The notes under the pieces were generated by a model. That model worked only from the letters and a program-made list of their open reading frames with translations, was not told the DNA's origin and made no database searches. A stretch of DNA of 64,000 nucleotides. Origin: Capnocytophaga canis. Its GTDB lineage: Bacteria; Bacteroidota; Bacteroidia; Flavobacteriales; Flavobacteriaceae. The stretch spans positions 62,001-126,000 of the forward strand of contig NZ_CDOI01000001.1 of the NCBI RefSeq assembly GCF_000827555.1, given 5' to 3'. Made by a program: the position numbers and the translations under genes. Below, in pieces: positions 8,163-17,605 of this stretch (positions within the stretch are counted from its first letter, which is position 1; each line of letters begins with the position of its first letter).

Positions 8163-9512
8163 TTATTCTCTTGGAGTTTTCATCTTGAAAGTTTCCATAA
8201 ATTTGGTAGTGTAATTACCTGCGATATAATCAGGGTCGTCCATCAATTGTAAGTGGAATGGAATGGTTGTTTTAACGCCCTCTACTACAAATTCATCCAA
8301 TGCGCGTTTCATTTTAGCAATGGCCTCTTCACGCGTTTGTGCCGTAGTGATTAATTTAGCAATCATTGAATCATAATTTGAAGGAATCACATATCCGCTG
8401 TAAACGTGTGTGTCCAAGCGGACTCCATGTCCGCCTGGAGCATGTAAGGTAGTGATTTTTCCAGGGGAAGGACGGAAATCGTTATATGGATCTTCAGCAT
8501 TAATACGACATTCAATAGAGTGTAATTTAGGTAGATAATTTTTACCCGAAATAGGTACACCTGCGGCAACTAATATTTGTTCTCGAATCAAGTCGTAGTC
8601 GATAACTTGCTCAGTAATAGGGTGTTCTACTTGAATACGAGTATTCATCTCCATGAAGTAGAAATTACGATGTTTGTCTACGAGAAATTCTACAGTACCT
8701 GCTCCTTCATATTTGATATATTCAGCAGCTTTTACGGCAGCTTCCCCCATTCGTTTACGTAGGTCGTCTGTCATAAAAGGCGATGGGGTTTCTTCGGTTA
8801 GTTTTTGGTGACGACGTTGCACCGAGCAATCTCTTTCAGAAAGGTGACAAGCTTTGCCATATTGATCTCCAACAATTTGAATTTCAATATGACGAGGTTC
8901 TTCGATGAGTTTTTCCATGTACATACCATCATTTCCGAAAGCTGCTCCTGCCTCTTGTTTAGCGCTGTCGAGGGCTTTTTCCAAATCTTCTTCTTTCCAA
9001 ACTGCACGCATTCCACGTCCACCACCTCCAGCAGTAGCTTTTAACATTACAGGATATCCCATTTCCTTAGCTACTTTTTTAGCATGGTCGAGCGATTCAA
9101 TGAGCCCATCAGAGCCTGGAACCGTAGGTACACCTGCTGCTTTCATGGTTGCTTTTGCAGTAGCCTTATCACCCATTTTTTCAATCATCTCAGGGGAGGC
9201 ACCAATGAATTTAATTCCGTGTTCTGCACAAATTTTTGAAAATTTTGCATTTTCCGATAAAAATCCATACCCTGGGTGAATAGCATCAGCATTTGTAATT
9301 TCTGCAGCAGCGATTATATTAGGTATTTTTAAGTAAGAATCTTTGCTGGCGGGAGGTCCGATACAAACGGCTTCGTCAGCAAAACGAACATGCAAACTAT
9401 CAGCATCAGCAGTGGAATAGACAGCCACCGATTTGATACCCATTTCACGACACGTACGAATGATACGCAAAGCGATTTCTCCTCGGTTTGCAATTAATAT
9501 TTTTTTAAACAT
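8163..9512 (-). CDS. accC: Acetyl-CoA carboxylase, biotin carboxylase subunit
   Basis: It carboxylates biotin on BCCP using ATP and bicarbonate, the first half of malonyl-CoA formation. The protein (449 aa) begins [16 protein letters not shown], followed by the ATP-grasp domain with the glycine-rich loop [11 protein letters not shown] (about 159-169) and the N-T-R-I-Q-V-E-H motif (about 290). An in-frame TTG three codons upstream is less likely than this ATG. It is the last gene of a fabH-accB-accC operon. Confidence 0.97.
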   Translation of the reverse strand: MFKKILIANRGEIALRIIRTCREMGIKSVAVYSTADADSLHVRFADEAVCIGPPASKDSYLKIPNIIAAAEITNADAIHPGYGFLSENAKFSKICAEHGIKFIGASPEMIEKMGDKATAKATMKAAGVPTVPGSDGLIESLDHAKKVAKEMGYPVMLKATAGGGGRGMRAVWKEEDLEKALDSAKQEAGAAFGNDGMYMEKLIEEPRHIEIQIVGDQYGKACHLSERDCSVQRRHQKLTEETPSPFMTDDLRKRMGEAAVKAAEYIKYEGAGTVEFLVDKHRNFYFMEMNTRIQVEHPITEQVIDYDLIREQILVAAGVPISGKNYLPKLHSIECRINAEDPYNDFRPSPGKITTLHAPGGHGVRLDTHVYSGYVIPSNYDSMIAKLITTAQTREEAIAKMKRALDEFVVEGVKTTIPFHLQLMDDPDYIAGNYTTKFMETFKMKTPRE

Positions 9513-9605
9513 AGTATTCAAATTTACGAGTTATTTAAACTATAATCATTTAAGTTGTTACTAATTAAATTGTTATAGTTCAAAAAGGTGAAATGCTTAT
9601 CTTAA

Positions 9606-10100
9606 TTAAGAAGGATCTACTAAGAACAATGGTTGGTCAAATTCAACAGGTGATGAATCATCTACTAAGATTTTCACTACTTTTCCAGAAACTTCTGATT
9701 CGATTTCGTTGAATAATTTCATAGCCTCAATGATACAAAGTACATCACCCTTGGCTATAGTGGAACCTACCTCAACGAATAATGGTTTGTCTGGACCTGG
9801 TCGTCTGTAAAAAGTTCCAATCATTGGTGATTTTACAACGATATATTTGTCATTATCAGTATTTGCAGCTGGTTTTGATTCAGCAGGATCAGCAGAGGTT
9901 GTAGGTGTTACTACAGCTTGTTGTAGAGGTATCTGAGGCACTGCAGATATAGGCATTTGTTGAACAAATACTTGCTCTCTAGCACTTTCATCAGGGTTGG
10001 TTTTGATAGTGATTTTAATATCCTCCATTTCAAGTTTCACTTCACTTGCCCCCGATTTGGCAACAAATTTGATTAGGTTTTGAATGTCTCTTAAATCCAT
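9606..10100 (-). CDS. accB: Acetyl-CoA carboxylase biotin carboxyl carrier protein
   Basis: This carries the biotin arm between biotin carboxylase and carboxyltransferase. The C-terminal biotinyl domain (about 85-163) has the motif E-A-M-K-L with the modified Lys128. The middle (about 40-82) is a Pro/Ala/Thr-rich flexible linker, as usual. 164 residues is normal. It lies 84-93 bases upstream of accC and 50 bases downstream of fabH, all on the minus strand. Confidence 0.96.
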   Translation of the reverse strand: MDLRDIQNLIKFVAKSGASEVKLEMEDIKITIKTNPDESAREQVFVQQMPISAVPQIPLQQAVVTPTTSADPAESKPAANTDNDKYIVVKSPMIGTFYRRPGPDKPLFVEVGSTIAKGDVLCIIEAMKLFNEIESEVSGKVVKILVDDSSPVEFDQPLFLVDPS

Positions 10101-10150
10101 AAGTATTCGTTATTAGATTATTGTCGTAATTATTTATGTTCTTAAATCAT

Positions 10151-11140
10151 TTAGTAAGCCCATTTGAGGTAAACAGCTCCCCAAGTGAATCCTCCACCAA
10201 AAGCTGCTAACACAATGTTATCCCCTTTTTTGAGTTGTTTTTCGTAGTCATTTAGCACTAATGGGAGTGTTCCAGAGGTTGTGTTTCCATATTTATGGAT
10301 GTTTATCATCACTTTATTTTCCTCCAAACCAATGCGTTGTGCAGTAGCGTCAATGATACGTTTGTTTGCTTGATGAGGAGCTAACCATTGTACGTCGTCT
10401 TTTGTCAGGTTGTTGCGTTTCAGAATTTCCTCTGCCACTCCTGACATCCCAGAAACGGCATACTTGAAAACTGTTTTTCCGTCTTGGAAAACAAAATGTT
10501 CTTTGTTTTTTAGTCGTTCCTCGGTTATGGGATAAAGTGAACCACCTGCTTTAGTGTACAGGTAATTTCGCCCGATGCCATCACTTTTTAGAATTTCATC
10601 TTGTACACCGAATCCTTCAAAATTAGGCTCAAAAAGAGCTGCTCCAGCTCCATCTCCAAAGATGATACACGTGGCACGGTCTGTATAGTCAATTATAGAC
10701 GACATTTTGTCGGCTCCAATTAGTAATACTTTTTTGTATCTTCCTGATTCAATGTATCTTGCAGCTACTGATGTTCCGTACAAAAAACTTGAACAAGCAG
10801 CTTGTAAATCAAAAGCAAAAGCGTTAGTAGCTCCAATTTCAGTAGCTACATAAGGCGCCGTTAACGCTACAGGCATATCTGGCGTTGCAGTAGCTAAAAT
10901 AACTAAGTCAATCTCTCTAGGGTCTACACCTTTTTTATTGATTAAATCTTCTGCAGCTTTTATGGCCAAATAGGATGTTCCTTTATCAGGGTCTTTTAAA
11001 ATGCGCCTTTCCTTAATTCCTGTTCGAGTAAAAATCCATTCATCGTTGGTTTCAACCATTTGTTCTAACATTTCGTTAGACAACACATAATCAGGAACAT
11101 ATCCTCCAATAGCTGTGATAGCAGCATTTATCTTTGTCAT
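10151..11140 (-). CDS. fabH: Beta-ketoacyl-ACP synthase III
   Basis: It starts fatty acid synthesis by condensing an acyl-CoA primer with malonyl-ACP. The catalytic cysteine is in A-A-C-S-S-F (Cys116); the His of A-P-H-Q-A-N (about 257) and the Asn of Y-G-N-T-T-S-G (about 286) complete the triad. Length 329 is typical. A -7 box (11196-11203) lies upstream. In many Flavobacteriia rpmF precedes fabH; here it does not, and the next gene upstream is a deoxynucleoside kinase. Confidence 0.95.
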   Translation of the reverse strand: MTKINAAITAIGGYVPDYVLSNEMLEQMVETNDEWIFTRTGIKERRILKDPDKGTSYLAIKAAEDLINKKGVDPREIDLVILATATPDMPVALTAPYVATEIGATNAFAFDLQAACSSFLYGTSVAARYIESGRYKKVLLIGADKMSSIIDYTDRATCIIFGDGAGAALFEPNFEGFGVQDEILKSDGIGRNYLYTKAGGSLYPITEERLKNKEHFVFQDGKTVFKYAVSGMSGVAEEILKRNNLTKDDVQWLAPHQANKRIIDATAQRIGLEENKVMINIHKYGNTTSGTLPLVLNDYEKQLKKGDNIVLAAFGGGFTWGAVYLKWAY

Positions 11141-11195
11141 AGTAATTACAATACGTTTGAAATATTTTTACTTGAGATTGTTATGAAAACATTCG

Positions 11196-11203
11196 CAAAG
11201 ATA
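11196..11203 (-). promoter_or_regulatory. -7 box of the fabH-accB-accC operon
   Basis: TATCTTTG on the minus strand fits TAnnTTTG and lies 55 bases ahead of the fabH ATG. The -33 element is weak. Confidence 0.45.
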
Positions 11204-11331
11204 CATATTTTCTTAGATAATACGGTAAAAAAGATAGTTTTTTTCGAGTACTTAGATTAAACCTCAGCTGTATACTATCGAAATATACCATGCCAATCAA
11301 GCATAAAGATTTGCTTATAGAAAGGGGGCAT

Positions 11332-11946
11332 TTAAAACAATCCGTACAATACTGCGTCTATTTTATTTATAATCACACCCAAATCTTCGGGATTATCTAC
11401 AAAATCAACATTATCCACATCAATTATAAGTAATTTGCCCTTGTCGTATCCTTTTATCCATTGCTCGTAGCGTTCGTTCAGTCGGTTTAAATAGTCGATT
11501 GAAATAGAGCTTTCATAGTCTCGTCCTCGCTTGTGAATTTGTTTCACTAAGTTAGAAATGGAACTTCTTAGATAGATTAATAAATCAGGAGCAGATACCA
11601 GTTTTTCCATCAGTTGAAAAAGAGAACTGTAATTGTCAAAATCACGTCCGCTCATTAATCCCATTTCGTGTAAATTGGGAGCAAAGATGTGGGCATCTTC
11701 GTAGATAGTGCGATCCTGAATAATGTCGTTGCCTTTCTCACGAAAATCTAAGATTTGCCGAAAGCGACTATTCAAAAAATAAATTTGCAGATTGAAACTC
11801 CATCGCTCCATTTGATGATAAAAATCGTCTAAATATGGATTGTCAACAACGTCTTCATAATGAGCTTCCCAATGGTAATGCTTTGCTAAAAGAGTTGTTA
11901 AGGTAGTTTTCCCTGCACCGATATTTCCTGCAATAGCGATATGCAT
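11332..11946 (-). CDS. Deoxynucleoside kinase (dNK/dGK-dAK family)
   Basis: It phosphorylates salvaged deoxynucleosides to the monophosphates. The P-loop G-N-I-G-A-G-K-T is at residues 7-14, the D-R-T-I-Y-E-D-A-H-I-F motif (the DRS-type base-binding segment) near 122-132, and the arginine-rich lid around 168-172. Length 204 fits bacterial dAK/dGK enzymes. Which deoxynucleoside is preferred cannot be told. It starts two bases after the lrp-type gene, so both form one operon. Confidence 0.9.
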   Translation of the reverse strand: MHIAIAGNIGAGKTTLTTLLAKHYHWEAHYEDVVDNPYLDDFYHQMERWSFNLQIYFLNSRFRQILDFREKGNDIIQDRTIYEDAHIFAPNLHEMGLMSGRDFDNYSSLFQLMEKLVSAPDLLIYLRSSISNLVKQIHKRGRDYESSISIDYLNRLNERYEQWIKGYDKGKLLIIDVDNVDFVDNPEDLGVIINKIDAVLYGLF

Positions 11947-11948
11947 CT

Positions 11949-12446
11949 TTATTGATTTTTTAGATTAAACTCCGATTCATCACGCAAACACTTAATCATT
12001 GATGTGTTTTTAATTTCCTTAATTACAAAGGAACTTTGGATGTTTGAAATGATTTCTAATTTTGATATTTTATGTACGACAAACCGCTGATATTCTTCCA
12101 TGTCATTTAATACTAATTTTAACAAGAAATCGTAGCCTCCCGCCATATAGGAAGCCTCCAACACTTCGTCAAGGGTACTGATGTATCGTTCAAACTCTTC
12201 AAAAAGTTCGCCTTGATGTCTAAGTAATTTCACCTGACAATAGGCTATTAGTTTCTTACCTAACAGCTTTCCATTAACAACAGCAACGTAGTTGGAAATG
12301 TAGCCCAGTGATTCTAATTTTTTGATTCGTTCATGGACTGGTGTGATGGAAAGTCCTACTTTTTCAGCTAACTTCTTGATGGATTGCTTACTGTCCTGTT
12401 GCAATTCATCTAAAAGCATTAAGTCGGTATAATCTAATGTGTACAT
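11949..12446 (-). CDS. Lrp/AsnC family transcriptional regulator
   Basis: A DNA-binding regulator of the feast/famine type. The N-terminal winged helix-turn-helix (about 5-55, with S-I-K-K-L-A-E-K-V-G-L-S) is followed by a RAM/AsnC ligand-binding domain (about 70-150, with Y-D-F-L-L-K-L). 165 residues, slightly longer than E. coli Lrp because of a short C-terminal tail. Its target is unknown. It is co-transcribed with the kinase downstream, which is unusual for Lrp and may reflect simple operon packing. Confidence 0.92.
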   Translation of the reverse strand: MYTLDYTDLMLLDELQQDSKQSIKKLAEKVGLSITPVHERIKKLESLGYISNYVAVVNGKLLGKKLIAYCQVKLLRHQGELFEEFERYISTLDEVLEASYMAGGYDFLLKLVLNDMEEYQRFVVHKISKLEIISNIQSSFVIKEIKNTSMIKCLRDESEFNLKNQ

Positions 12447-12537
12447 AATGTAAAGTTTTTTTAATTAGGTTTCGTGAAAAAAAATAAAACATCAAATGAG
12501 AGAAAATGTCTTGTAATACAACATAAATTGAGTATAA

Positions 12538-13617
12538 TTACCCCCAATGTTCTCCAAAATTATTTTTTACTTTTGCTACGATTTCTTTGATATTTTGTTC
12601 TTTTTCTTTTGGATATATTAAAAGAATGTCTTTTTTGTCTACAATTATGTAATCGTCAAGCCCTTCAATGATAACCATTTTATCAGTTTCAGTACGGACA
12701 ATATTTTTTTCTGAATTAGAAAACAATACTTGAGCATTGACTGCCACGTTCTGTTGATTATCCTTAGGGAGCTTTTCATAGAGTGATCCCCATGTCCCCA
12801 AATCATTCCAATCAAAACGGGCAGGTAATACGAAAATATTCGTTGAAGGCTCCAAAATAGCATAATCTACCGAAATATTGGTTGCTTTTGGATAGTTTAC
12901 CTTAATAAAATCAAATTCTTTTTCTGTATTGTAGAATTTTTCCCCCTCTTTAAATAGCTCGTAAAGTGTGGGTTGGTAGGTTTCAAAAGCTTTTAAAACA
13001 CTGCCTACATTCCATATGAAAATTCCTGCATTCCAAAGAAAATTGCCTTGAGTCAAAAAATCTTTAGCTGTTTCGTAATTAGGTTTTTCTCTGAATTTAC
13101 AAACTTTTTTGATGTTGTTATTATCACTTTTGTCATACTGTATGTAGCCATAACCCGTATTCGGAAAGGTAGGAACAATTCCTAGAGTCATGAGTATATC
13201 TTGACTTTGTGAATTTCCAAAACATTCCAGAACATTTTCTGTAAATTCAGCCTCATCTTCAATCCAGTGGTCACTCGGAGCTACAATCATTACTGCATTA
13301 GGATTCCTTGTTTTTATTTTCATAGCCGCATAGAGTATGCAAGGAGCAGTATTTCGCATAGCTGGTTCTAAAACAATGTTTTGTGTGGCGATATCTGGAA
13401 TTTGGTCTTTTATCAACTCTTCGTATCGTTCGTTAGTTAAGATGAGAATATTTTCTTTGGGAATAAACTTGCTCAATCGAGAAAATGTTCTCTGTAGTAA
13501 GGTTTCTCCTGTTCCCAGCATATCGTGGAATTGTTTTGGATAATTTTCTGTACTCACAGGCCAAAAACGAGAACCTACTCCCCCTGCCATAATAACCCCA
13601 TAACGATTCTGTTGCAT
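12538..13617 (-). CDS. manC: Mannose-1-phosphate guanylyltransferase
   Basis: It forms GDP-mannose from mannose-1-phosphate and GTP for glycans and lipopolysaccharide. The nucleotidyltransferase signature G-G-V-G-S-R-F-W-P-V-S is at about 13-23, with the K-F-R-E-K-P-N motif near 172. At 359 residues it is the short form, without the fused phosphomannose isomerase domain. A -7 box TATCTTTG lies at 13655-13662, 38 bases upstream. It stands alone between an upstream terminator and the lrp promoter region. Confidence 0.93.
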   Translation of the reverse strand: MQQNRYGVIMAGGVGSRFWPVSTENYPKQFHDMLGTGETLLQRTFSRLSKFIPKENILILTNERYEELIKDQIPDIATQNIVLEPAMRNTAPCILYAAMKIKTRNPNAVMIVAPSDHWIEDEAEFTENVLECFGNSQSQDILMTLGIVPTFPNTGYGYIQYDKSDNNNIKKVCKFREKPNYETAKDFLTQGNFLWNAGIFIWNVGSVLKAFETYQPTLYELFKEGEKFYNTEKEFDFIKVNYPKATNISVDYAILEPSTNIFVLPARFDWNDLGTWGSLYEKLPKDNQQNVAVNAQVLFSNSEKNIVRTETDKMVIIEGLDDYIIVDKKDILLIYPKEKEQNIKEIVAKVKNNFGEHWG

Positions 13618-13710
13618 AGCTAATATTCTTGATATAGTTAATTAAATTACTCAGCAAAGATATATATTTTTTTTCTAACGAAAGTAGATTCATTAGAAAA
13701 ATATTAATAA

Positions 13711-13750
13711 AAAATCCAAAAAAGAAAAGTTTATTTCTTTCTTGGATTTA
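13711..13750 (-). terminator. Terminator of the porin-like gene
   Basis: An A/T-rich stem of about 15 bp with one mismatch (13712-13726 with about 13735-13749) is followed on the minus strand by a T run. Confidence 0.7.
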
Positions 13751-13773
13751 GTATGTTGGTGTAAAAACAGGAC

Positions 13774-14295
13774 TTATAAAAGTTTAAATCCAGCTCCTAT
13801 TTGAATAACATTGCTACGTCCTCCTGCTATGGTTATATCGGAAAGCCCCATCACATAACGTGCGTAAAATACGAACGCAGGAATGTTAATCTCAATTCCC
13901 AAAGCTAAATCAATAGGAGATTTTTTCAAGAGATCTTGGTATTTTTCGTTTGAGTTTGCAAGGAAACTAAATTGAGGTCCCGCTTGAATGTAAAGTGTTT
14001 TTAAAGGAGTTACCTCAAATAGGACAGGAACACTGATATAGTCCAAATTCGATTTTTTAAATGATAATCGGTTGTAGAGTACCTCTCCTTGTACCTGTAA
14101 TTGATCCAGAATGCCTATTCCTAAGAAGGCTCCTGCGTGGAATCCAGTATTTAAATCGTTTTTGATATCTTTTACATCTGAAATTTTCTGCAGATTGAGC
14201 CCTGCTTTCACTCCTAAATCAATGCTCTGAGCATACATCTGTACTGTGCTAAGTGTTCCGAAAAACACTGAAGCGATAATAATAAATCTTTTCAT
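13774..14295 (-). CDS. Outer membrane beta-barrel protein (PorT-like family)
   Basis: A 173-residue protein with a cleavable signal peptide (about 1-22, ending M-Y-A-Q) and a small beta-barrel: the opening D-L-G-V-K-A-G-L-N-L and the repeated aromatic/hydrophobic alternation are typical of the Bacteroidota 'outer membrane beta-barrel' domain. It ends I-G-A-G-F-K-L-L. Specific role unknown. It has its own promoter (14329-14359) and terminator (13711-13750), so it is a single-gene unit. Confidence 0.8.
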   Translation of the reverse strand: MKRFIIIASVFFGTLSTVQMYAQSIDLGVKAGLNLQKISDVKDIKNDLNTGFHAGAFLGIGILDQLQVQGEVLYNRLSFKKSNLDYISVPVLFEVTPLKTLYIQAGPQFSFLANSNEKYQDLLKKSPIDLALGIEINIPAFVFYARYVMGLSDITIAGGRSNVIQIGAGFKLL

Positions 14296-14328
14296 AGTAT
14301 TCTTTTTTATTTTGAATTATATTTTGAG

Positions 14329-14359
14329 CAAAATTAAAAAATAAAATAATAAAATCAAA
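14329..14359 (-). promoter_or_regulatory. Promoter of the porin-like gene (-33 TTTG, -7 TAATTTTG)
   Basis: TTTG (14359-14356) and TAATTTTG (14336-14329) are spaced by 19 bases on the minus strand and lie 34 bases before the ATG. Confidence 0.6.
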
Positions 14360-14723
14360 ATAATAGTTAAAGAAAAAGTTTTAAATTTTAGTTGTAAAGC
14401 ATTGAACTTTCTTCTCATCTATATGCTATTATGGATACATATCAAGAGAATTTCTATGAAAAAGATTATTTTCAAGTGTTTACACTGTCAAATGATGTTT
14501 TTTTTAATGGGAGAGAAAATAATTTTGAGTATAATATGCTTAAATTCAAAATAATATACTCGGTCACGCTAATGTTTTTAATTGAAAAGTTTGGTTTTTC
14601 TTGAAGGTGAGTGTCGTTGACGTAATTTATAGATGTTTAAAAATCAGTTTAATTTATTCACACTCCGACTCTGAAACTATGGTATAGTCATTCGAGTCGA
14701 AGTGTTATTTGTGTCTTGATTTC
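14360..14723. other. Gene-poor gap between the porin-like and SPFH genes
   Basis: AT-rich DNA with no known gene. One open frame of 57 codons on the plus strand (14431-14604) encodes a mixed polar N-terminal half and a hydrophobic C-terminal stretch, but lacks a promoter box and any recognisable domain. I see no clear RNA structure. Confidence 0.5.
14431..14604 (+). CDS. Possible small hypothetical protein
   Basis: A 57-residue frame starting with ATG, with acidic/aromatic residues in the first half and I-I-Y-S-V-T-L-M-F-L-I as a possible membrane-like stretch. No ribosome-binding site, promoter box or homologue is recognised. It is more likely chance than real; it is listed because it is the longest frame in a 364-base gap. 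Confidence 0.15.
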   Translation: MDTYQENFYEKDYFQVFTLSNDVFFNGRENNFEYNMLKFKIIYSVTLMFLIEKFGFS

Positions 14724-15653
14724 CTACGATTTTGATTTACTATCTTGATTCTTCATTTTTTCGGCTATTTGATTTGATGCCGTGAATGAAGTAATCATAT
14801 TGTTCAGCATATCGCTTCCTGCTTGTGGAGAATTTGGCAATAAAATCAGATTGCTATTTGTTTGTTGTCCAACGGCTTGAAGTGTGTCATAGTGCTGTGT
14901 GACAACAATCAAAGCTGAAGCTTCCTGTGAACTAATTCCAACTTTGTTTAGTACGTCCACACTTTCCACCAAACCACGAGCAATTTCGCGTCGCTGATCA
15001 GCGATTCCTTGTCCTTGCAAACGTTTACTTTCCGCTTCGGCTTTTGCTTTTTCTACAATTAGAATCCGTTGAGCATCTCCCTCATATTGAGCAGCAACTT
15101 TCTCACGTTCGGCAGCATTGATTCGGTTCATTGCCGATTTTACCTGTGCATCAGGGTCAATGTCTGTGACTAAAGTTTTGATGATGTCATAACCATAGGT
15201 TTCCATCGCTTCTTGTACCTCTCGTTTTACAGCAATAGCAATGTCATCTTTTTTAACAAAAACATCGTCCAAACGCATTTTTGGTACTTCAGCACGAACC
15301 ACGTCAAACACATAACTCGTAATTTGGTCGTGAGGATATTCTAATTTGTAAATCGCATCATACACTTTATCTTTAATAACCACATACTGTACCGAAACTT
15401 TTATTTTAACGAATACATCATCTAAAGTTTTAGTTTCAACAATGACATCTAATTGTTGTATTTTTAGACTAATACGAGCTGATATTTTGTCGATAATTGG
15501 AATTTTGATTTGCAAACCCGAATGACGAATACTTTGGAATTTGCCAAAACGTTCAATCGCAACTGCAGTTTGTTGTCTTACTGTAAAGAACATTCCAAAA
15601 AAAACGATTAGTATCCCTATGATTAAGGGAAGCGAAGAGAATAGATTTTCCAT
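14724..15653 (-). CDS. SPFH/Band 7 (stomatin-like) membrane protein
   Basis: A 309-residue membrane-scaffold protein of the prohibitin/stomatin group. It has an N-terminal membrane segment (about 6-25), a Band 7 domain (about 25-190, with V-A-I-E-R-F-G-K-F and the D-I-D-P-D-A-Q-V-K-S-A-M-N segment) and an Ala/Glu-rich helical region (about 185-250), then a Gln/Ser-rich tail. QmcA/YbbK-like. The usual neighbour NfeD is not next to it. Role: organising membrane microdomains or quality control, by family. Confidence 0.9.
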   Translation of the reverse strand: MENLFSSLPLIIGILIVFFGMFFTVRQQTAVAIERFGKFQSIRHSGLQIKIPIIDKISARISLKIQQLDVIVETKTLDDVFVKIKVSVQYVVIKDKVYDAIYKLEYPHDQITSYVFDVVRAEVPKMRLDDVFVKKDDIAIAVKREVQEAMETYGYDIIKTLVTDIDPDAQVKSAMNRINAAEREKVAAQYEGDAQRILIVEKAKAEAESKRLQGQGIADQRREIARGLVESVDVLNKVGISSQEASALIVVTQHYDTLQAVGQQTNSNLILLPNSPQAGSDMLNNMITSFTASNQIAEKMKNQDSKSKS

Positions 15654-16007
15654 AAAAAATAAATTGTTTAATAAAATTGTCGGCTAATATACAACTTTTT
15701 TCGAGAGTTACAATAGTCTACAAAATATTTTACGCTTGTATTTTTGTCTTTTTTAGGTTGTTTCGTATTCTTTATTAAGGCGTAGCTACAACAGAGATAA
15801 GACTGAAATTAGACGGTGAAAAGTTCAAAAACTTTATTCTATTCCTGTTAACATTGTAAGTTAGGCTTTTTACCAAAGCCAAATTCATCTTATAGAAAGG
15901 ATTTCTCTTGAAAAAAGATGTCAAAACTTCATTTAATAAAAAAATATTCGTAATTTTGCCGATTGAAAATACTTTTCTTTAATTGTAACAATTTTAAATA
16001 TCACAAA
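15654..16007. other. 354-base intergenic region between the SPFH gene and fabG
   Basis: Divergent promoter region. It contains a -7 box TAATTTTG at 15951-15958 for fabG and another TAnnTTTG word on the plus strand (TATTTTTG, 15739-15746) of unknown use. No gene, tRNA or clear riboswitch is visible. A TTG at 15963 opens the fabG frame early but sits right after the -7 box and is not used as the start. Confidence 0.5.
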
Positions 16008-16754
16008 ATGAGATTATTAGAAGGAAAAACTGCGATTATCACAGGAGCAAGTCGAGGTATAGGAAAAGGCATTGCAGAAGTGTTTGCATCACAAGGGGCG
16101 AATGTTGTGTTTACTTACAGTGCATCGGTTGAGGCAGCACAACAACTAGAAGAAGAATTGAAAGCCAAAGGAGTGAAAGCCAAAGGCTTTCAAAGTAATG
16201 CTGCCGATTTTGAAAGTGCTCAGCAATTGGCAGATGCCGTACTTGCCGAATTTGGAAGTATAGACATTTTAGTGAATAACGCAGGAATTACAAAAGACAA
16301 TCTTTTGTTGCGTATGCCAGAAGAGGACTTCGACAAAGTCATTGAAGTGAATTTAAAATCAGTCTTTAACATGACCAAGGCGGTACAACGAGCAATGTTA
16401 AAACAACGCAGAGGGTCAATCATCAATATCAGTAGTGTTGTTGGAGTTAAAGGAAACGCAGGACAAGCCAATTATGCAGCTTCCAAAGCAGGAATGTTAG
16501 GGTTTACCAAGTCGGTTGCCTTGGAGTTGGGTTCAAGAAACATCCGTTGTAATGCAATTGCTCCCGGCTTTATTGAGACAGAAATGACTGCTGTTTTGGA
16601 TCCAAAAGTAGTGGAAGGATGGCGTGATGCTATTCCGTTAAAACGAGGCGGAACAACAGTAGATGTAGCAAACGCTTGTCTTTTCTTAGCATCAGATATG
16701 TCTGCTTACGTCACAGGACAAGTCCTGAATGTAGACGGAGGAATGCTAACGTAA
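16008..16754 (+). CDS. fabG: 3-oxoacyl-ACP reductase
   Basis: It reduces 3-oxoacyl-ACP to 3-hydroxyacyl-ACP with NADPH in fatty acid elongation. A Rossmann SDR: cofactor motif T-G-A-S-R-G-I-G (about 12-19), N-N-A-G (about 89-92), catalytic Ser in I-N-I-S-S-V and Y-A-A-S-K (Tyr/Lys about 155/159), and the C-terminal V-T-G-Q-V-L-N-V-D-G-G-M. Length 248 is exact for FabG. The ATG at 16008 is chosen over an in-frame TTG at 15963 that overlaps the promoter. bamD follows 28 bases later. Confidence 0.96.
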   Translation: MRLLEGKTAIITGASRGIGKGIAEVFASQGANVVFTYSASVEAAQQLEEELKAKGVKAKGFQSNAADFESAQQLADAVLAEFGSIDILVNNAGITKDNLLLRMPEEDFDKVIEVNLKSVFNMTKAVQRAMLKQRRGSIINISSVVGVKGNAGQANYAASKAGMLGFTKSVALELGSRNIRCNAIAPGFIETEMTAVLDPKVVEGWRDAIPLKRGGTTVDVANACLFLASDMSAYVTGQVLNVDGGMLT

Positions 16755-16782
16755 TTAAAACCAATGTATTATATCTATCAAA

Positions 16783-17580
16783 ATGCAATTTAAAAAATAT
16801 ATTATCATAGGATTATTGGGTGTTGGATTTAGCTCATGTGGTGAATATCACAAGGTGTTGAAATCCGATGATTCAGCACGTAAATATGCTATGGCGGAAG
16901 AATTGTATAAGACAGGGAAATACCGCAGAGCCACAGAATTGTTTAAGCAGATTGCCAATGAATATGCCGGACGACCACAGGGGGAACGTATTTTCTATAT
17001 GTATGGAGATGCTTACTATAAATTGAAGCAGTACACCTTAGCAGCATATCCTTTTCAGCGTTTCCAAAATCTATATCCTCGTAGTGAAAAAGTGGCAGAA
17101 GTGGCATTTTTGGAAGCTAAAATGTTTTATATCGATACTCCTGAATACAGTGTTGATCAGCAACCAACAAATGAGGCATTGGAGAAATTGCAATTATTTT
17201 TAGACAAATATCCGAATTCTGAATATGCTAAGGAAGCGAGTGATATGGTTGTTGACCTATTGACACGTCTTCAAAAAAAAGAGTTTGAAATTGCGAAACA
17301 GTATAATACCATTCGTGACTATCAGGCATCTATGACCTCGCTGGACAATTTTCTAGCAAATAATCCAGGGAGTGTTTTCCGTGAAGAAGCTTTGTATGTG
17401 CGATTGAACTCAGCATATGAATGGGCCATCAACAGTGTTGAACACAAGAAAAAAGAACGATTGAACACAGCCAAAGAAGCGTATGAAATCTTGTTGAGAT
17501 CATTTCCTGAAACAAAGTACAGAAAAGAGGCGGATAAAATGCTCGAAAAAATTGAATCAACGTTAAAAAATTTTTCATAA
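16783..17580 (+). CDS. bamD: Outer membrane assembly lipoprotein BamD
   Basis: BamD is the essential lipoprotein of the BAM complex, which inserts beta-barrels into the outer membrane. The signal peptide ends in the lipobox F-S-S-C (Cys19). TPR-type helical repeats fill about 30-260 (A-E-E-L-Y-K-T-G-K-Y-R-R-A-T-E-L-F; Y-K-L-K-Q-Y-T-L-A-A-Y-P-F). 265 residues matches. The order bamD-rpoZ-coaBC is the common one in Bacteroidota, which supports the call. Confidence 0.94.
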   Translation: MQFKKYIIIGLLGVGFSSCGEYHKVLKSDDSARKYAMAEELYKTGKYRRATELFKQIANEYAGRPQGERIFYMYGDAYYKLKQYTLAAYPFQRFQNLYPRSEKVAEVAFLEAKMFYIDTPEYSVDQQPTNEALEKLQLFLDKYPNSEYAKEASDMVVDLLTRLQKKEFEIAKQYNTIRDYQASMTSLDNFLANNPGSVFREEALYVRLNSAYEWAINSVEHKKKERLNTAKEAYEILLRSFPETKYRKEADKMLEKIESTLKNFS

Positions 17581-17605
17581 AAACATCAATAAAACACTGA
17601 ATACT

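Noticed and set aside
8905-9279. 124-codon plus-strand frame over accC
   Set aside because: It lies antisense inside the well-supported accC gene; serine/proline-rich shadow frame.
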